Of a stretch of DNA of 21,387 nucleotides, positions 14,967-21,387 are shown one piece after another. Source of the stretch: an uncultured Gemmiger sp. (GTDB lineage Bacteria; Bacillota; Clostridia; Oscillospirales; Ruminococcaceae); contig CAKSUQ010000031.1 in assembly GCA_934502625.1 (NCBI GenBank), forward strand, positions 1 through 21,387. The letters run 5' to 3'. Position numbers and translations under genes: made by a program. Each line of letters begins with the position of its first letter. The first letter of the stretch is position 1. The notes beneath the pieces are model-generated. The model was not told where the DNA came from. It worked only from the letters and a program-made list of their open reading frames with translations, and did not search any database.

Positions 14967-17900
14967 TTACTGTTTCTTGGCCTTCTTCTTGGTCTTGCTG
15001 ACAACGAGCAGGACAAAGAACACGGCGGTCAGGATAGCGGTGATGATGATCTCGGCAGAGATGGCGGTCTGCCAGTACGGGGTGACGTGCTCAATGACGG
15101 AGTTGGAGGCCGTGCCGTTGGTGACGACCGAGCGGCTGATGGCGTACTCCCAGCTGATGGCAGCTTCGGTCAACAGCTCCAGCAGGTGGCCGTCGTCGGT
15201 GTCCTTGGCTTTCTGCAAAATCCACTGGCCGTGGCCGCCGACGCCGTCCAAGCACCATTCCTGCGTGCCTGCGTCGAGAACTTCGGCTGCGTGGTTCTTA
15301 TATCCGCCGTCGACATACTCGTCAAAGCAGGGCGCGGCGTCGGTATCGATCGCACCGTTCCAGCCCCACTCGCTGCGCAGGACCGTGGTGTTCAGGGCGT
15401 AGCTGGCGGAGTACCACTTCAGGCCCAGACGCTCGAAGGACTGCATCAGGCCGCCCGCGTTCGCCACGCGGATGCTGCCCTCAAAGGCTTTCAGGCTGCC
15501 CTCGCGGAAGGCCTGTTCGTTGAAGAAGCAGACAAGACCCTCGCGGTAGAATTCCTGATCGTTGCCGACAAAGTGCTTGGGGCCGGCGTGAGAACCGGTC
15601 TGCTCCATCGCTTCGGTCTCGACAGCACCGGCAAGGTAGTTCAGGATCGGGCACTCGGACATGTACTCAAAGTTACGGCCGCCGAACGGGGTGCGGTGCA
15701 GGTCGTTGCCGAGGTTGTAGTTGATCATGTAGCCGGACCACATGCCGTCCTCACCCATCATGGTGCCGCGGCCTGCGTACAGATCGGTATTGAAGGTGCC
15801 TGCCAGAATGACGTTGGAGCAGTAGCGGGTCGTAACGGGGTTGACCTGCTCGCCGTTGAACTCAACGGTCAGCGGGTAGGTGCCGCCGACGCTGTCGCAG
15901 CCGTCGCCGACCGCAAAGGCGGGGCTCAGGTCACCGACGGCGGGACTCTGGAAGCTCTCGGCCGTGGCGTTGGGCAAATCCTCGGGCTGGAGCTGGTAGA
16001 CAAACTTCAGCCAAGTCTCATGGTCGGACAGGGGAACGTCCTTCATCATTGCAAGGTTCAAACCGGAGTCAACGCCGAAGTTGGCGGCGACTTCCGCATA
16101 GCTCGGGGCGTTCTCGGGCTTCTCGTACCATTCGCCCGTCAGAACATTCATCATCTCGGGCGTGGCGGACACGGTGGTCTGCTCGACCGGGTAGGTGCCT
16201 TCCCAATCGCTGCGGGACAGGTAGGTGCCTGCGCCGTTGATCCAGTAGTTCAGGTCGGCATCGGCAAACTGGTTGGAGACGATCGCGCCGTTCTCGCCGG
16301 TGCGGTACTTGTTGTCGTCAAAGCTCTGCTTGAAGGTATAGGTCTTGTCGGCAGCGCCGTCGGCGGTCATGCCGTTGTCGGCGGTGTAGCCCTCGGCGGC
16401 CAAGACGTTGTTCAATGCGTCATGGGCATCCTCGCCGATGGCCAGATAGTAGCCGCCGTCGGACAGGATGTAGCCGCCCGCGCCGTCATGGGCGGTGGTG
16501 TCGTAGCTGGCCAGCAGGTACTTGTCCACGGTGATCGTCACGGTCTCGGACGCACCGGGGGCCAGCTCCTGCGTCTTGCCGAAGCCTGCCAACTGGATAG
16601 CGGACTTCTCAACGCCGTGCTGCTTCTCGTAATCGCCGTAGGGGGTCTGCGCATAGAGCTGCACAACGGACTTGCCCGCCACATCGCCCGTGTTCGTCAC
16701 GGTGACTTTCGCGGTGATTTCGTCATCGCCCACATCCACGCTGTCCAGTTTCTGGTCAAACGTCGTGTAGGACAGGCCGTAGCCGAACGGGTACTGGACC
16801 TCATCGGCGTAGTTCCAAGCGGATGCACCTGCCAGCGCGCCGACGGGGGCGGTGGCGTTGCCCTGCCCCATGACGGCATCGGCGTAGCGCGTCTCATAGT
16901 AGCGGTAGCCGATGTAGATGCCCTCGGCTTGGAAGGACATGTACTCGGCGTTCTCGTCCTCGCCGATCGTGGCGTTGATTTCATCCACGTTATCAAACTG
17001 CGGTGTGCGCGTGCCGGAGTTCACAACGGCGGGCGCGGACAGAGAGTCGGTGGCGTAGGTGTCGGTCAGGTGGCCGGACGGGTTGACGTCGCCCTTCAGG
17101 ATCTCGGCCACGCCCGTGAAGCCCTGATGGCCCGGGTAGCCGATGAACAGAATAGAGTCGGCGTAGGGGATGATGTCCTGCACCTCCATCTGATAGGGGC
17201 TGTTCAACAGGACGATGACCTTGTCAAAGTCCTTGCGGACGAGTTCGAGCAACTCGCGCTCGTTCTCGTGCAGGGCCAGACCGCTGATGGTGGAGCCGTC
17301 AGTGTCGACGTCGTCCATCAGAATGTCCTTACCTTCGGCGCCCTCACGGGCAAACACGACGATGGCGGCATCCTTATAGTCATTGGCCCACGTGCCGGAC
17401 AGTGCTTCATAGAAAGCGCTGTTCTCCTCAGTGTTGGTAGCCGTGCCGGTGACGGAGTAGCCACCGCCGAACTGCGGGGTGGGACCCTGTCCGCGGGTGG
17501 CCGTGCCTGCAGCAATGCCGTCCCAAAGCTGGGGGTTCACCTCAAAGCCTTCGGCTTCCAGTGCGGTTTTCAGATCGATGGAGTTCAGCGCGCCGTTCGT
17601 GACCTTGTTGCCGGCGGAGTTCGCCTGATAGGCGGGGTCCACGGCGGCATGGCCGAACACGGAAATGCGGGTGGCGTTCGTCAGGGGCAGGGTGTTGTTC
17701 TCGTTGCGCAGCAGGGCCGCGCCCTCACGCATCTCGTTGACGTTCTGCTCCAGCGCGGCGGCAATGGCGGCTGCCTGTGCGTTGGGGTCGTCAAAATCGC
17801 CGAATTGGCTCTTGAAGTAGGTCGTGTCGCCGACTTCGCCGGTCTGGACGACCTTGGTGGTCGTGGTACCCAGCGCCGTGTTGATGTAGTTGGCGTTGGC

Positions 17901-17987
17901 CGCGGCAAGGTTCTGGCCGATCAGGCCGACCACGAGCAAAGCTGCGGATGTAGAGGTAAGACCTGACCAGAGTTTGGATCTTTTCAT
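14967..17987 (-). CDS. Membrane-anchored GH3 beta-glucosidase with permuted domain order
   Basis: A 1006-aa glycoside hydrolase family 3 protein. The usual order is reversed: the alpha/beta sandwich comes first (about 85-320, with putative acid/base E218 in REGAEGKD and the GYPGHQGFTGVAEIL segment), then a fibronectin-III-like domain (about 398-490, YPFGYGLSY), and the TIM-barrel half last (about 640-950), with GRNFEYMSECP, KHFVGNDQE and the nucleophile D883 in GWNGAIDTD. This permutation is known from Ruminococcus albus and Butyrivibrio fibrisolvens beta-glucosidases. Residues 1-32 form a signal peptide or anchor (KRSK, hydrophobic core, AAANA). Residues about 973-997 form a C-terminal transmembrane helix with a Lys-rich tail, so the catalytic part should be outside the cell. 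GAAGGAG precedes ATG 17987. First gene of the operon. Confidence 0.92.
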   Translation of the reverse strand: MKRSKLWSGLTSTSAALLVVGLIGQNLAAANANYINTALGTTTTKVVQTGEVGDTTYFKSQFGDFDDPNAQAAAIAAALEQNVNEMREGAALLRNENNTLPLTNATRISVFGHAAVDPAYQANSAGNKVTNGALNSIDLKTALEAEGFEVNPQLWDGIAAGTATRGQGPTPQFGGGYSVTGTATNTEENSAFYEALSGTWANDYKDAAIVVFAREGAEGKDILMDDVDTDGSTISGLALHENERELLELVRKDFDKVIVLLNSPYQMEVQDIIPYADSILFIGYPGHQGFTGVAEILKGDVNPSGHLTDTYATDSLSAPAVVNSGTRTPQFDNVDEINATIGEDENAEYMSFQAEGIYIGYRYYETRYADAVMGQGNATAPVGALAGASAWNYADEVQYPFGYGLSYTTFDQKLDSVDVGDDEITAKVTVTNTGDVAGKSVVQLYAQTPYGDYEKQHGVEKSAIQLAGFGKTQELAPGASETVTITVDKYLLASYDTTAHDGAGGYILSDGGYYLAIGEDAHDALNNVLAAEGYTADNGMTADGAADKTYTFKQSFDDNKYRTGENGAIVSNQFADADLNYWINGAGTYLSRSDWEGTYPVEQTTVSATPEMMNVLTGEWYEKPENAPSYAEVAANFGVDSGLNLAMMKDVPLSDHETWLKFVYQLQPEDLPNATAESFQSPAVGDLSPAFAVGDGCDSVGGTYPLTVEFNGEQVNPVTTRYCSNVILAGTFNTDLYAGRGTMMGEDGMWSGYMINYNLGNDLHRTPFGGRNFEYMSECPILNYLAGAVETEAMEQTGSHAGPKHFVGNDQEFYREGLVCFFNEQAFREGSLKAFEGSIRVANAGGLMQSFERLGLKWYSASYALNTTVLRSEWGWNGAIDTDAAPCFDEYVDGGYKNHAAEVLDAGTQEWCLDGVGGHGQWILQKAKDTDDGHLLELLTEAAISWEYAISRSVVTNGTASNSVIEHVTPYWQTAISAEIIITAILTAVFFVLLVVSKTKKKAKKQ

Positions 17988-18043
17988 CTGTTTTTCTCCT
18001 TCTCTTTATTTCCCGCTCAACCTTGGGCGGGTTCGTTGTATAC

Positions 18044-18049
18044 ACTATA
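18044..18049 (-). promoter_or_regulatory. Probable -10 box of the GH3 operon
   Basis: TATAGT on the minus strand, within GTATAGTGTATAC, about 57 bp before the GH3 start. No good -35 box lies 16-19 bp upstream, which fits a promoter needing an activator. A short hairpin (CCCGC/GCGGG, 18012-18031) lies in the presumed leader. Confidence 0.45.
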
Positions 18050-18105
18050 CCATGGAGCGCGGGGGCGTGCGCATTTTTTCCCCGAATGCACGGCTTTATT
18101 TCGTA

Positions 18106-18139
18106 AGTGATGCAAAAATTACAAAAGAATTGCATCACT
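18106..18139. promoter_or_regulatory. 10-bp inverted repeat, candidate operator in the divergent region
   Basis: AGTGATGCAA (18106-18115) and TTGCATCACT (18130-18139) are a perfect inverted repeat with a 14-base AT-rich spacer; the half-site centres are 24 bp apart, just over two helical turns. It lies about 60 bp upstream of the GH3 -10 box and over 100 bp from the regulator promoter, a position suited to an activator of the GH3 operon. Cognate binding by the adjacent LytTR regulator is unproven; LytTR sites are more often direct repeats. Confidence 0.6.
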
Positions 18140-18152
18140 GCAAACGGGAACT
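18139..18152. promoter_or_regulatory. Weak cre-like site (TGCAAACGGGAACT)
   Basis: It matches the CcpA site pattern TGNAARCGNWWWCA at 12 of 14 positions and abuts the 10-bp inverted repeat. Carbon catabolite control would make sense for these genes, but one such match is weak evidence. Confidence 0.25.
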
Positions 18153-18246
18153 GGCAATATGCACAAAGAAGCACTATCACATTTGTACAGCCTGCGCAGA
18201 ACGCGCCGCTTTATGCCCCACTGCGCAAAAAGACGAAAACAGCGGA

Positions 18247-18276
18247 TTGAAATTTTACGGGGCGCTGTGCTATACT
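18247..18276 (+). promoter_or_regulatory. Promoter of the two-component system genes (TTGAAA-18-TATACT)
   Basis: TTGAAA at 18247-18252 and TATACT at 18271-18276 are separated by 18 bases. The response regulator ATG is 30 bp further on, with GGGAGG at 18294-18299. Confidence 0.75.
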
Positions 18277-18305
18277 GATAGCAGCAATCTAACGGGAGGT
18301 TCTGT

Positions 18306-19013
18306 ATGGTACGCATCAAAATACTGGAAGATGACTCGGCGGACCGAGACACGCTCATCGACTGCCTGCGCCGCTATGAGCGGGAGCAGGGGCAGAGCTT
18401 TTCCATCACGGCCTACGATAATCCGTCCGATTTTATGGACGATTACCATATGGACACCGACCTGATTTTTATGGATATTGAGCTGCCCGGCATGAACGGC
18501 ATCGAGACCGCGCGCCAGCTGCGCGCCGCAGACCCCGTGGCCGCGCTGGTGTTCATCACGAACATGGAGCAATACGCCATCAACGGGTACGAGGTCGACG
18601 CCCTCGATTTTGTCATCAAGCCCATCAACTATTTCCGCTTCTCGTCCATGATGCTGCGCGCCCTGCGCAACCTGCCCGTGCGTGACGAGAAGGAAGTGAT
18701 TCTGCAGGCCGCGGGCACGATCCACCGCCTGCGCATCTCGCAGATCTACTATGTCGAGATTCAGGATCATCTGCTGTTGTATCACACCGACCAAGGCCGC
18801 ATTGAGGCGTGGGGCAAGCTGTCCGACGTCGAGGCCGAGCTGGACGCCTACAATTTTGCGCGGTGCAGCAGCGCGCATCTTGTCAATATGCAGCACATCA
18901 TGTCGGTGACCAAGACCGAGGTCATCGTCGGCAGTACGAAGCTGCCCATCAGCCAGCGCAGGCGCAAGGCATTCACCGACCGCGTCATCGCCTACCTGAA
19001 CAAGACCTCTTGA
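18306..19013 (+). CDS. LytTR-family response regulator
   Basis: A 235-aa two-component regulator. The receiver domain (1-120) has the acidic pair EDD at 8-10, phospho-acceptor D57 in LIFMDIELPGMNG and Lys in VIKPI. The DNA-binding part (about 135-235) is a LytTR domain, as in AgrA, ComE and VirR (ISQIYYVEIQDHLLLYHT, then FARCSSAHLVNMQHI). GGGAGG lies 6 bases before ATG 18306. The kinase gene follows after 14 bp, and the GH3 operon is transcribed divergently. Regulation of that operon by this protein is a hypothesis based on location. Confidence 0.92.
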   Translation: MVRIKILEDDSADRDTLIDCLRRYEREQGQSFSITAYDNPSDFMDDYHMDTDLIFMDIELPGMNGIETARQLRAADPVAALVFITNMEQYAINGYEVDALDFVIKPINYFRFSSMMLRALRNLPVRDEKEVILQAAGTIHRLRISQIYYVEIQDHLLLYHTDQGRIEAWGKLSDVEAELDAYNFARCSSAHLVNMQHIMSVTKTEVIVGSTKLPISQRRRKAFTDRVIAYLNKTS

Positions 19014-19027
19014 AAGCGGGTGATTTT

Positions 19028-20353
19028 GTGCTGTCTCTTGCGTTTATCCGCCGCTTCCTTTTTATTGTAAAGTTCTGGGACATCTTTATGGCGTTCCTAT
19101 TGGCGACGGTGCCGTTTATCTTCCGCTGCAATCGCCGCCCGCATTTTGTGCGGCGGGCGGTTATCTGCCTTGTGCCGATACGCCTGCTCTGCCTGCTGTT
19201 CGCCTACACCTACGGCGGAAACATCGGCGTGGAGGCATTCTACTCCGGCATTTTGATAACGATGATGATTTGCGGCCTGCTGTACTGCTTTGAGGAAAGG
19301 CTCTCCAATGTGCTGTTCTATTTCAGTGCGGGCTTTGCGACGTGGTATATCTCCGACCGTTTGTTTTTGGTCGTCGCGTCCATCTGCCGCCTGAACAGCA
19401 GCCTTGTGCCCTATTTTGTCGAGCGCACACCCTCGCACATCTTGCTGTATATCAGCTGTTTCTGCGTCGTGTATCTGTTTATCTATTTTACCGTCGGCAA
19501 AAAGATGCACGCGCTGGGCGACAGCGAGATCCCGATGCAGAACGCGCTGCTGTTCCTGCTGCTGGACAGTATGCTGACGCCGATTTTCTATTTCGAGAGC
19601 GGCGCGATTTCCCAGCATAACCTGTTCTTTTATAACCTGCTGAACGTCGGCGAGATTATTTTCTACATATTTATGCTGCTTTTGCAGGTGCAGATGCTGG
19701 CCGCTGCCAAGGATCGCTTGGAAATCGGCACAATGAAAAAGCTCTGGGCCGAGGAGCAGAAGCAGTATCAGCTCGTCAAGGAAAACATCGACGCCATCAA
19801 CATCAAATGCCACGATTTGAAGCATCAGATCCGCAACCTGCGCACGACGGGGCAGGTCGACCCCGCGTATTTGGACGATTTGGAAAAGTCGGTGTCCATC
19901 TACAACAGCGCCGTGCGCACCGGCAACGAGACGCTGGACATCGTCCTGACCGACAAGCGTCTGCACTGCGCGACGCACGAGATCCAGTTCACCTGCATCG
20001 CCGACGGCGGCGGCGTCGCGTTTATGGAGACGATAGATATTTTCTCGCTGTTCGGCAATATTCTGGACAACGCCATCGAGTGCGAGAGCAATCTGCCGCC
20101 CGACACGCGGTTCATCCATCTCTCGGTGCGCACGGTCAACCGCATGCTGACCATCCACGTCGAGAACCACTTTGAGGATTCGCTGCAATTCAGGGATGGA
20201 CTGCCCGTCACGACGAAAGCCGACAAGGACTCCCACGGCTACGGCATGATGAGCGTGCGTCATATCGTCGAAAAATACAACGGCAGCTTCTCGATTTCGA
20301 CGCAGGATAAGCTGTTCCAGATTGATATTGTTATGCCGATACCTGAAAAGTAA
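19028..20353 (+). CDS. GHKL sensor histidine kinase, AgrC/ComD type
   Basis: A 441-aa sensor kinase with about six hydrophobic segments in the first 225 residues, a short linker helix, and a cytoplasmic kinase. The likely phosphorylated residue is H262 in KCHDLKHQI, the motif of the AgrC/ComD (HPK10) group. The ATP-binding domain has an N box around NILDNAIE (344-351) and a G box HGYGMMS (403-409). There is no extracellular sensor domain, only short loops, so the signal is likely a peptide or small molecule seen by the membrane part. GTG 19028 is preferred, 14 bp after the regulator stop; ATG 19088 is a possible later start. The frame stays open further upstream, but that part overlaps the regulator. 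Confidence 0.9.
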   Translation: MLSLAFIRRFLFIVKFWDIFMAFLLATVPFIFRCNRRPHFVRRAVICLVPIRLLCLLFAYTYGGNIGVEAFYSGILITMMICGLLYCFEERLSNVLFYFSAGFATWYISDRLFLVVASICRLNSSLVPYFVERTPSHILLYISCFCVVYLFIYFTVGKKMHALGDSEIPMQNALLFLLLDSMLTPIFYFESGAISQHNLFFYNLLNVGEIIFYIFMLLLQVQMLAAAKDRLEIGTMKKLWAEEQKQYQLVKENIDAINIKCHDLKHQIRNLRTTGQVDPAYLDDLEKSVSIYNSAVRTGNETLDIVLTDKRLHCATHEIQFTCIADGGGVAFMETIDIFSLFGNILDNAIECESNLPPDTRFIHLSVRTVNRMLTIHVENHFEDSLQFRDGLPVTTKADKDSHGYGMMSVRHIVEKYNGSFSISTQDKLFQIDIVMPIPEK

Positions 20354-20484
20354 GCTGGAACCCCCGACTAAGCCGGGGGGGGGGTGAGTAAGCCCTAGAA
20401 AGGCTTCATACCGGCACGCATCTCAAGATGTGCCGAAAATCTGCCACTTACATCACTTGCGCTGTTGCCCACAAGTGGGCAAAT
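20354..20484. repeat. Cluster of hairpins, possible IS200/IS605-type remnant
   Basis: Four stem-loops occur in 130 bp. CCCCCG/CGGGGG (20361-20379) runs into a run of ten G ending at 20384. AAGCC/GGCTT lies at about 20390-20406. CGGCAC..ATCT/AGATGTGCCG (20413-20436) has a 2-base bulge. TTGCCCAC-AA-GTGGGCAA spans 20465-20482. Closely spaced imperfect hairpins without inverted terminal repeats are typical of IS200/IS605 ends, but no transposase is present. The first hairpin may also end the kinase transcript, although it lacks a T tract. Confidence 0.4.
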
Positions 20485-20584
20485 CCACATTATAGTGAAT
20501 CCGATTTTTAATCAATGTTCGCTTCACGCATTGCCTTAATGCTAAAGCTTTTTTACTCTCTTCGGCAAAGCTTTTGAATTTAAA

Positions 20585-20761
20585 ATGAGTCCACGTATAC
20601 TCTGCAGCGATATTCGAGTACCGGAGTTAGAATATCCTATTTATACAAAAATGGGTGCAGGCGGCGGTGTGCTTATTCCTGAATTCGAGTCGATTACAGC
20701 AACGGTGGCTGACAGTGTGTCAGAGGAAATTGATGATAGATGTGTGTGGTGCTTTGAATGA
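20585..20761 (+). CDS. Small ORF of 58 codons, probably a degenerate gene remnant
   Basis: It reads MSPRILCSDIRVPELEYP and ends DDRCVWCFE; the frame is open from 20546. I do not recognise it. Near the end, another frame reads LNDEQALLMKSIIGGLSP and stops about 50 bp later, which looks more protein-like than the last residues of this ORF, suggesting a frameshifted fragment. No clear ribosome binding site precedes ATG 20585. Confidence 0.25.
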   Translation: MSPRILCSDIRVPELEYPIYTKMGAGGGVLIPEFESITATVADSVSEEIDDRCVWCFE

Positions 20762-20831
20762 TGAGCAGGCATTGCTGATGAAATCCATCATAGGCGGATT
20801 GTCGCCTTGAATTGTGAACGCCTCATGAATA

Positions 20832-20875
20832 ATTAGCACTTACCATTGACAGACTGCTAATTGCAAGCGTATACT
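20832..20875 (+). promoter_or_regulatory. Strong promoter overlapping a CIRCE-like inverted repeat
   Basis: TTGACA (20846-20851) and TATACT (20870-20875) are 18 bases apart, near consensus. ATTAGCA (20832-20838) and TGCTAAT (20855-20861) form a 7-bp perfect inverted repeat around the -35 box. Extended, the halves TTAGCACTT and GACTGCTAA each differ by one base from the HrcA operator CIRCE (TTAGCACTC-N9-GAGTGCTAA), though the spacer here is 10. Transcription would run toward 21005 and the right-hand repeat. Confidence 0.6.
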
Positions 20876-21004
20876 AAACTTACAGATTTATTCTGTACCA
20901 GCACCTTTACAACTGAATACACAGCATAACAGGTACTTTACTCTCTCGGTGGGGCGCACAGCAAGGTCAAGGCAGACCCCAACCCACAGCAGGGAGAGAA
21001 CATA

Positions 21005-21247
21005 ATGATACTCCAGATGCCCCACAGCTTCAGATGGGGTGACCGCGCAGGGGTTGGAATCAGTAAGATCCTTGCAGAGTCAGTGTACGGTCGTTGCCAG
21101 CGGCTTGCCTGTTATGTTCCCATGTCTGGGGGCGAGCGGCAAATTAGACATTTTTCTTCAGCATTTATTTTGATGTACACGGTTTCTTTTATTATTTACA
21201 TAACCGTGCGATTAACGCTATTATGCGCATTATTTGTTTTTTATTGA
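21005..21247 (+). CDS. Possible 80-aa protein or leader ORF in the right-hand repeat
   Basis: ATG 21005 follows GGGAGAG by about 7 bases and lies 130 bp downstream of the strong promoter at 20846-20875. The N-terminal half is polar (RWGDRAGVGISK), the C-terminal half hydrophobic (about residues 52-80). In the left repeat the same frame is kept across a 3-base indel but stops earlier, at TGA 76-78, so coding is possible but not shown. No family recognised. Confidence 0.3.
   Translation: MILQMPHSFRWGDRAGVGISKILAESVYGRCQRLACYVPMSGGERQIRHFSSAFILMYTVSFIIYITVRLTLLCALFVFY
21195..21224 (+). promoter_or_regulatory. Promoter in the right repeat (TTTACA-18-TATTAT)
   Basis: TTTACA at 21195-21200 and TATTAT at 21219-21224 are 18 bases apart. 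It is better than its counterpart at 58-87, where the -10 box is TAGTAT. It lies about 87 bp upstream of the attenuator-like hairpin. Confidence 0.45.
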
Positions 21248-21310
21248 ATTTACATCAAGATTTGCGGGGAAAGTGTATCCTTACGCCCGGATAGAACAGA
21301 GATAATATAT

Positions 21311-21362
21311 AAGAGCCCGGAGGGCCTTACCAAATCGGTAAGGTTCTCCGGGCTCTTTTTTC
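21311..21362 (+). terminator. Terminator / attenuator hairpin in the right repeat
   Basis: AAGAGCCCGGAG starts at 21311 and pairs with CTCCGGGCTCTT, followed by a T run to 21362. The inner CCTTACC/GGTAAGG stem is unchanged from the left copy. The upstream GCCCGGA that could form an antiterminator is also present, in the segment before 21300. Confidence 0.8.
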
Positions 21363-21387
21363 TCCCCCGGAAAGTGTATTCAAGAGG

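Larger units (their letters stand above)
21135..21387 (+). repeat. Right copy of the ~250-bp direct repeat
   Basis: Same orientation and order as 1-250. It is still similar to the left copy at the last base of the window, so it probably continues beyond. It carries better promoter boxes than the left copy and the same terminator hairpin. Whatever gene it serves lies outside the window. Confidence 0.9.

Noticed and set aside
12566..15001. An 811-codon ORF antisense to the GH2 and membrane-protein genes
   Set aside because: It crosses two real genes and a terminator on the other strand and shows no protein-like motifs.
14940..17966. A 1008-codon ORF antisense to the GH3 gene
   Set aside because: It is the complementary-strand frame of a GC-rich gene; it has no recognisable domains and low-complexity Gly/Val/Ala-rich sequence, whereas the minus strand shows clear GH3 motifs.
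18159..18278. A 39-codon ORF in the divergent region as a possible signal peptide for the kinase
   Set aside because: It ends inside the -10 box of the regulator promoter, has only a weak ribosome binding site, is strongly basic without a leader/Gly-Gly or AgrD-like pattern, and is probably chance.
1..21387. CRISPR arrays or rRNA genes
   Set aside because: No regularly spaced short repeats and no rRNA-like conserved segments were seen.

Overview
The window looks like a piece of chromosome from a GC-rich gut member of the Clostridia. A Faecalibacterium/Gemmiger/Subdoligranulum-like Oscillospiraceae genome would fit; this is an inference from codon use, the glycan genes and the type of mobilizable element, not a database result. 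Three blocks differ in base composition: a moderate-GC mobile block (about 1-6266), a GC-rich carbohydrate locus (about 6700-20353), and an AT-richer, gene-poor right end (20354-21387).

Left block. The window opens with a ~250-bp segment (promoter-like boxes plus a large intrinsic terminator) that is repeated in the same orientation at the extreme right end (21135-21387). A mobilizable integrative element follows. It has a region with twin 20-bp palindromes, a RepA-type AAA ATPase, a MobC-like ribbon-helix-helix protein, a MOBP-type relaxase split by a one-base frameshift in a run of seven A, a tyrosine integrase and a terminator. A second, different tyrosine integrase and a small downstream protein come next, ending in a 16-bp perfect hairpin terminator beside a tRNA-Arg(CCG) gene on the minus strand. 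That tRNA is the likely chromosomal landmark and possible attachment site. The 400 bp on its far side holds GTGGTC-type repeats and a 16-bp repeat shared with the space between the two integrases.

Middle block, minus strand, read from 17987 down to 6748: a large GH3 beta-glucosidase with swapped domain order and predicted membrane anchoring; a 130-aa four-helix membrane protein 16 bp downstream; an intrinsic terminator; then a tightly packed run of GH2 glycosidase, HSL-type esterase, GPH-family sugar:cation symporter and LacZ-type GH2 beta-galactosidase, ending in a terminator. The gene order suggests surface hydrolysis of beta-glycosides, uptake of released di- or oligosaccharides by the symporter, and deacylation and hydrolysis in the cytoplasm.

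Transcribed away from the GH3 gene is a two-gene LytTR response regulator / GHKL histidine kinase pair of the AgrCA/ComDE type. The shared intergenic region holds promoters for both directions and a 10-bp inverted repeat, so control of the glycan genes by this pair is a reasonable hypothesis. The right end carries stem-loops resembling those of IS200/IS605 elements, a degenerate small ORF, a strong promoter overlapping a CIRCE-like inverted repeat, and the second copy of the long repeat with its attenuator-like hairpin.
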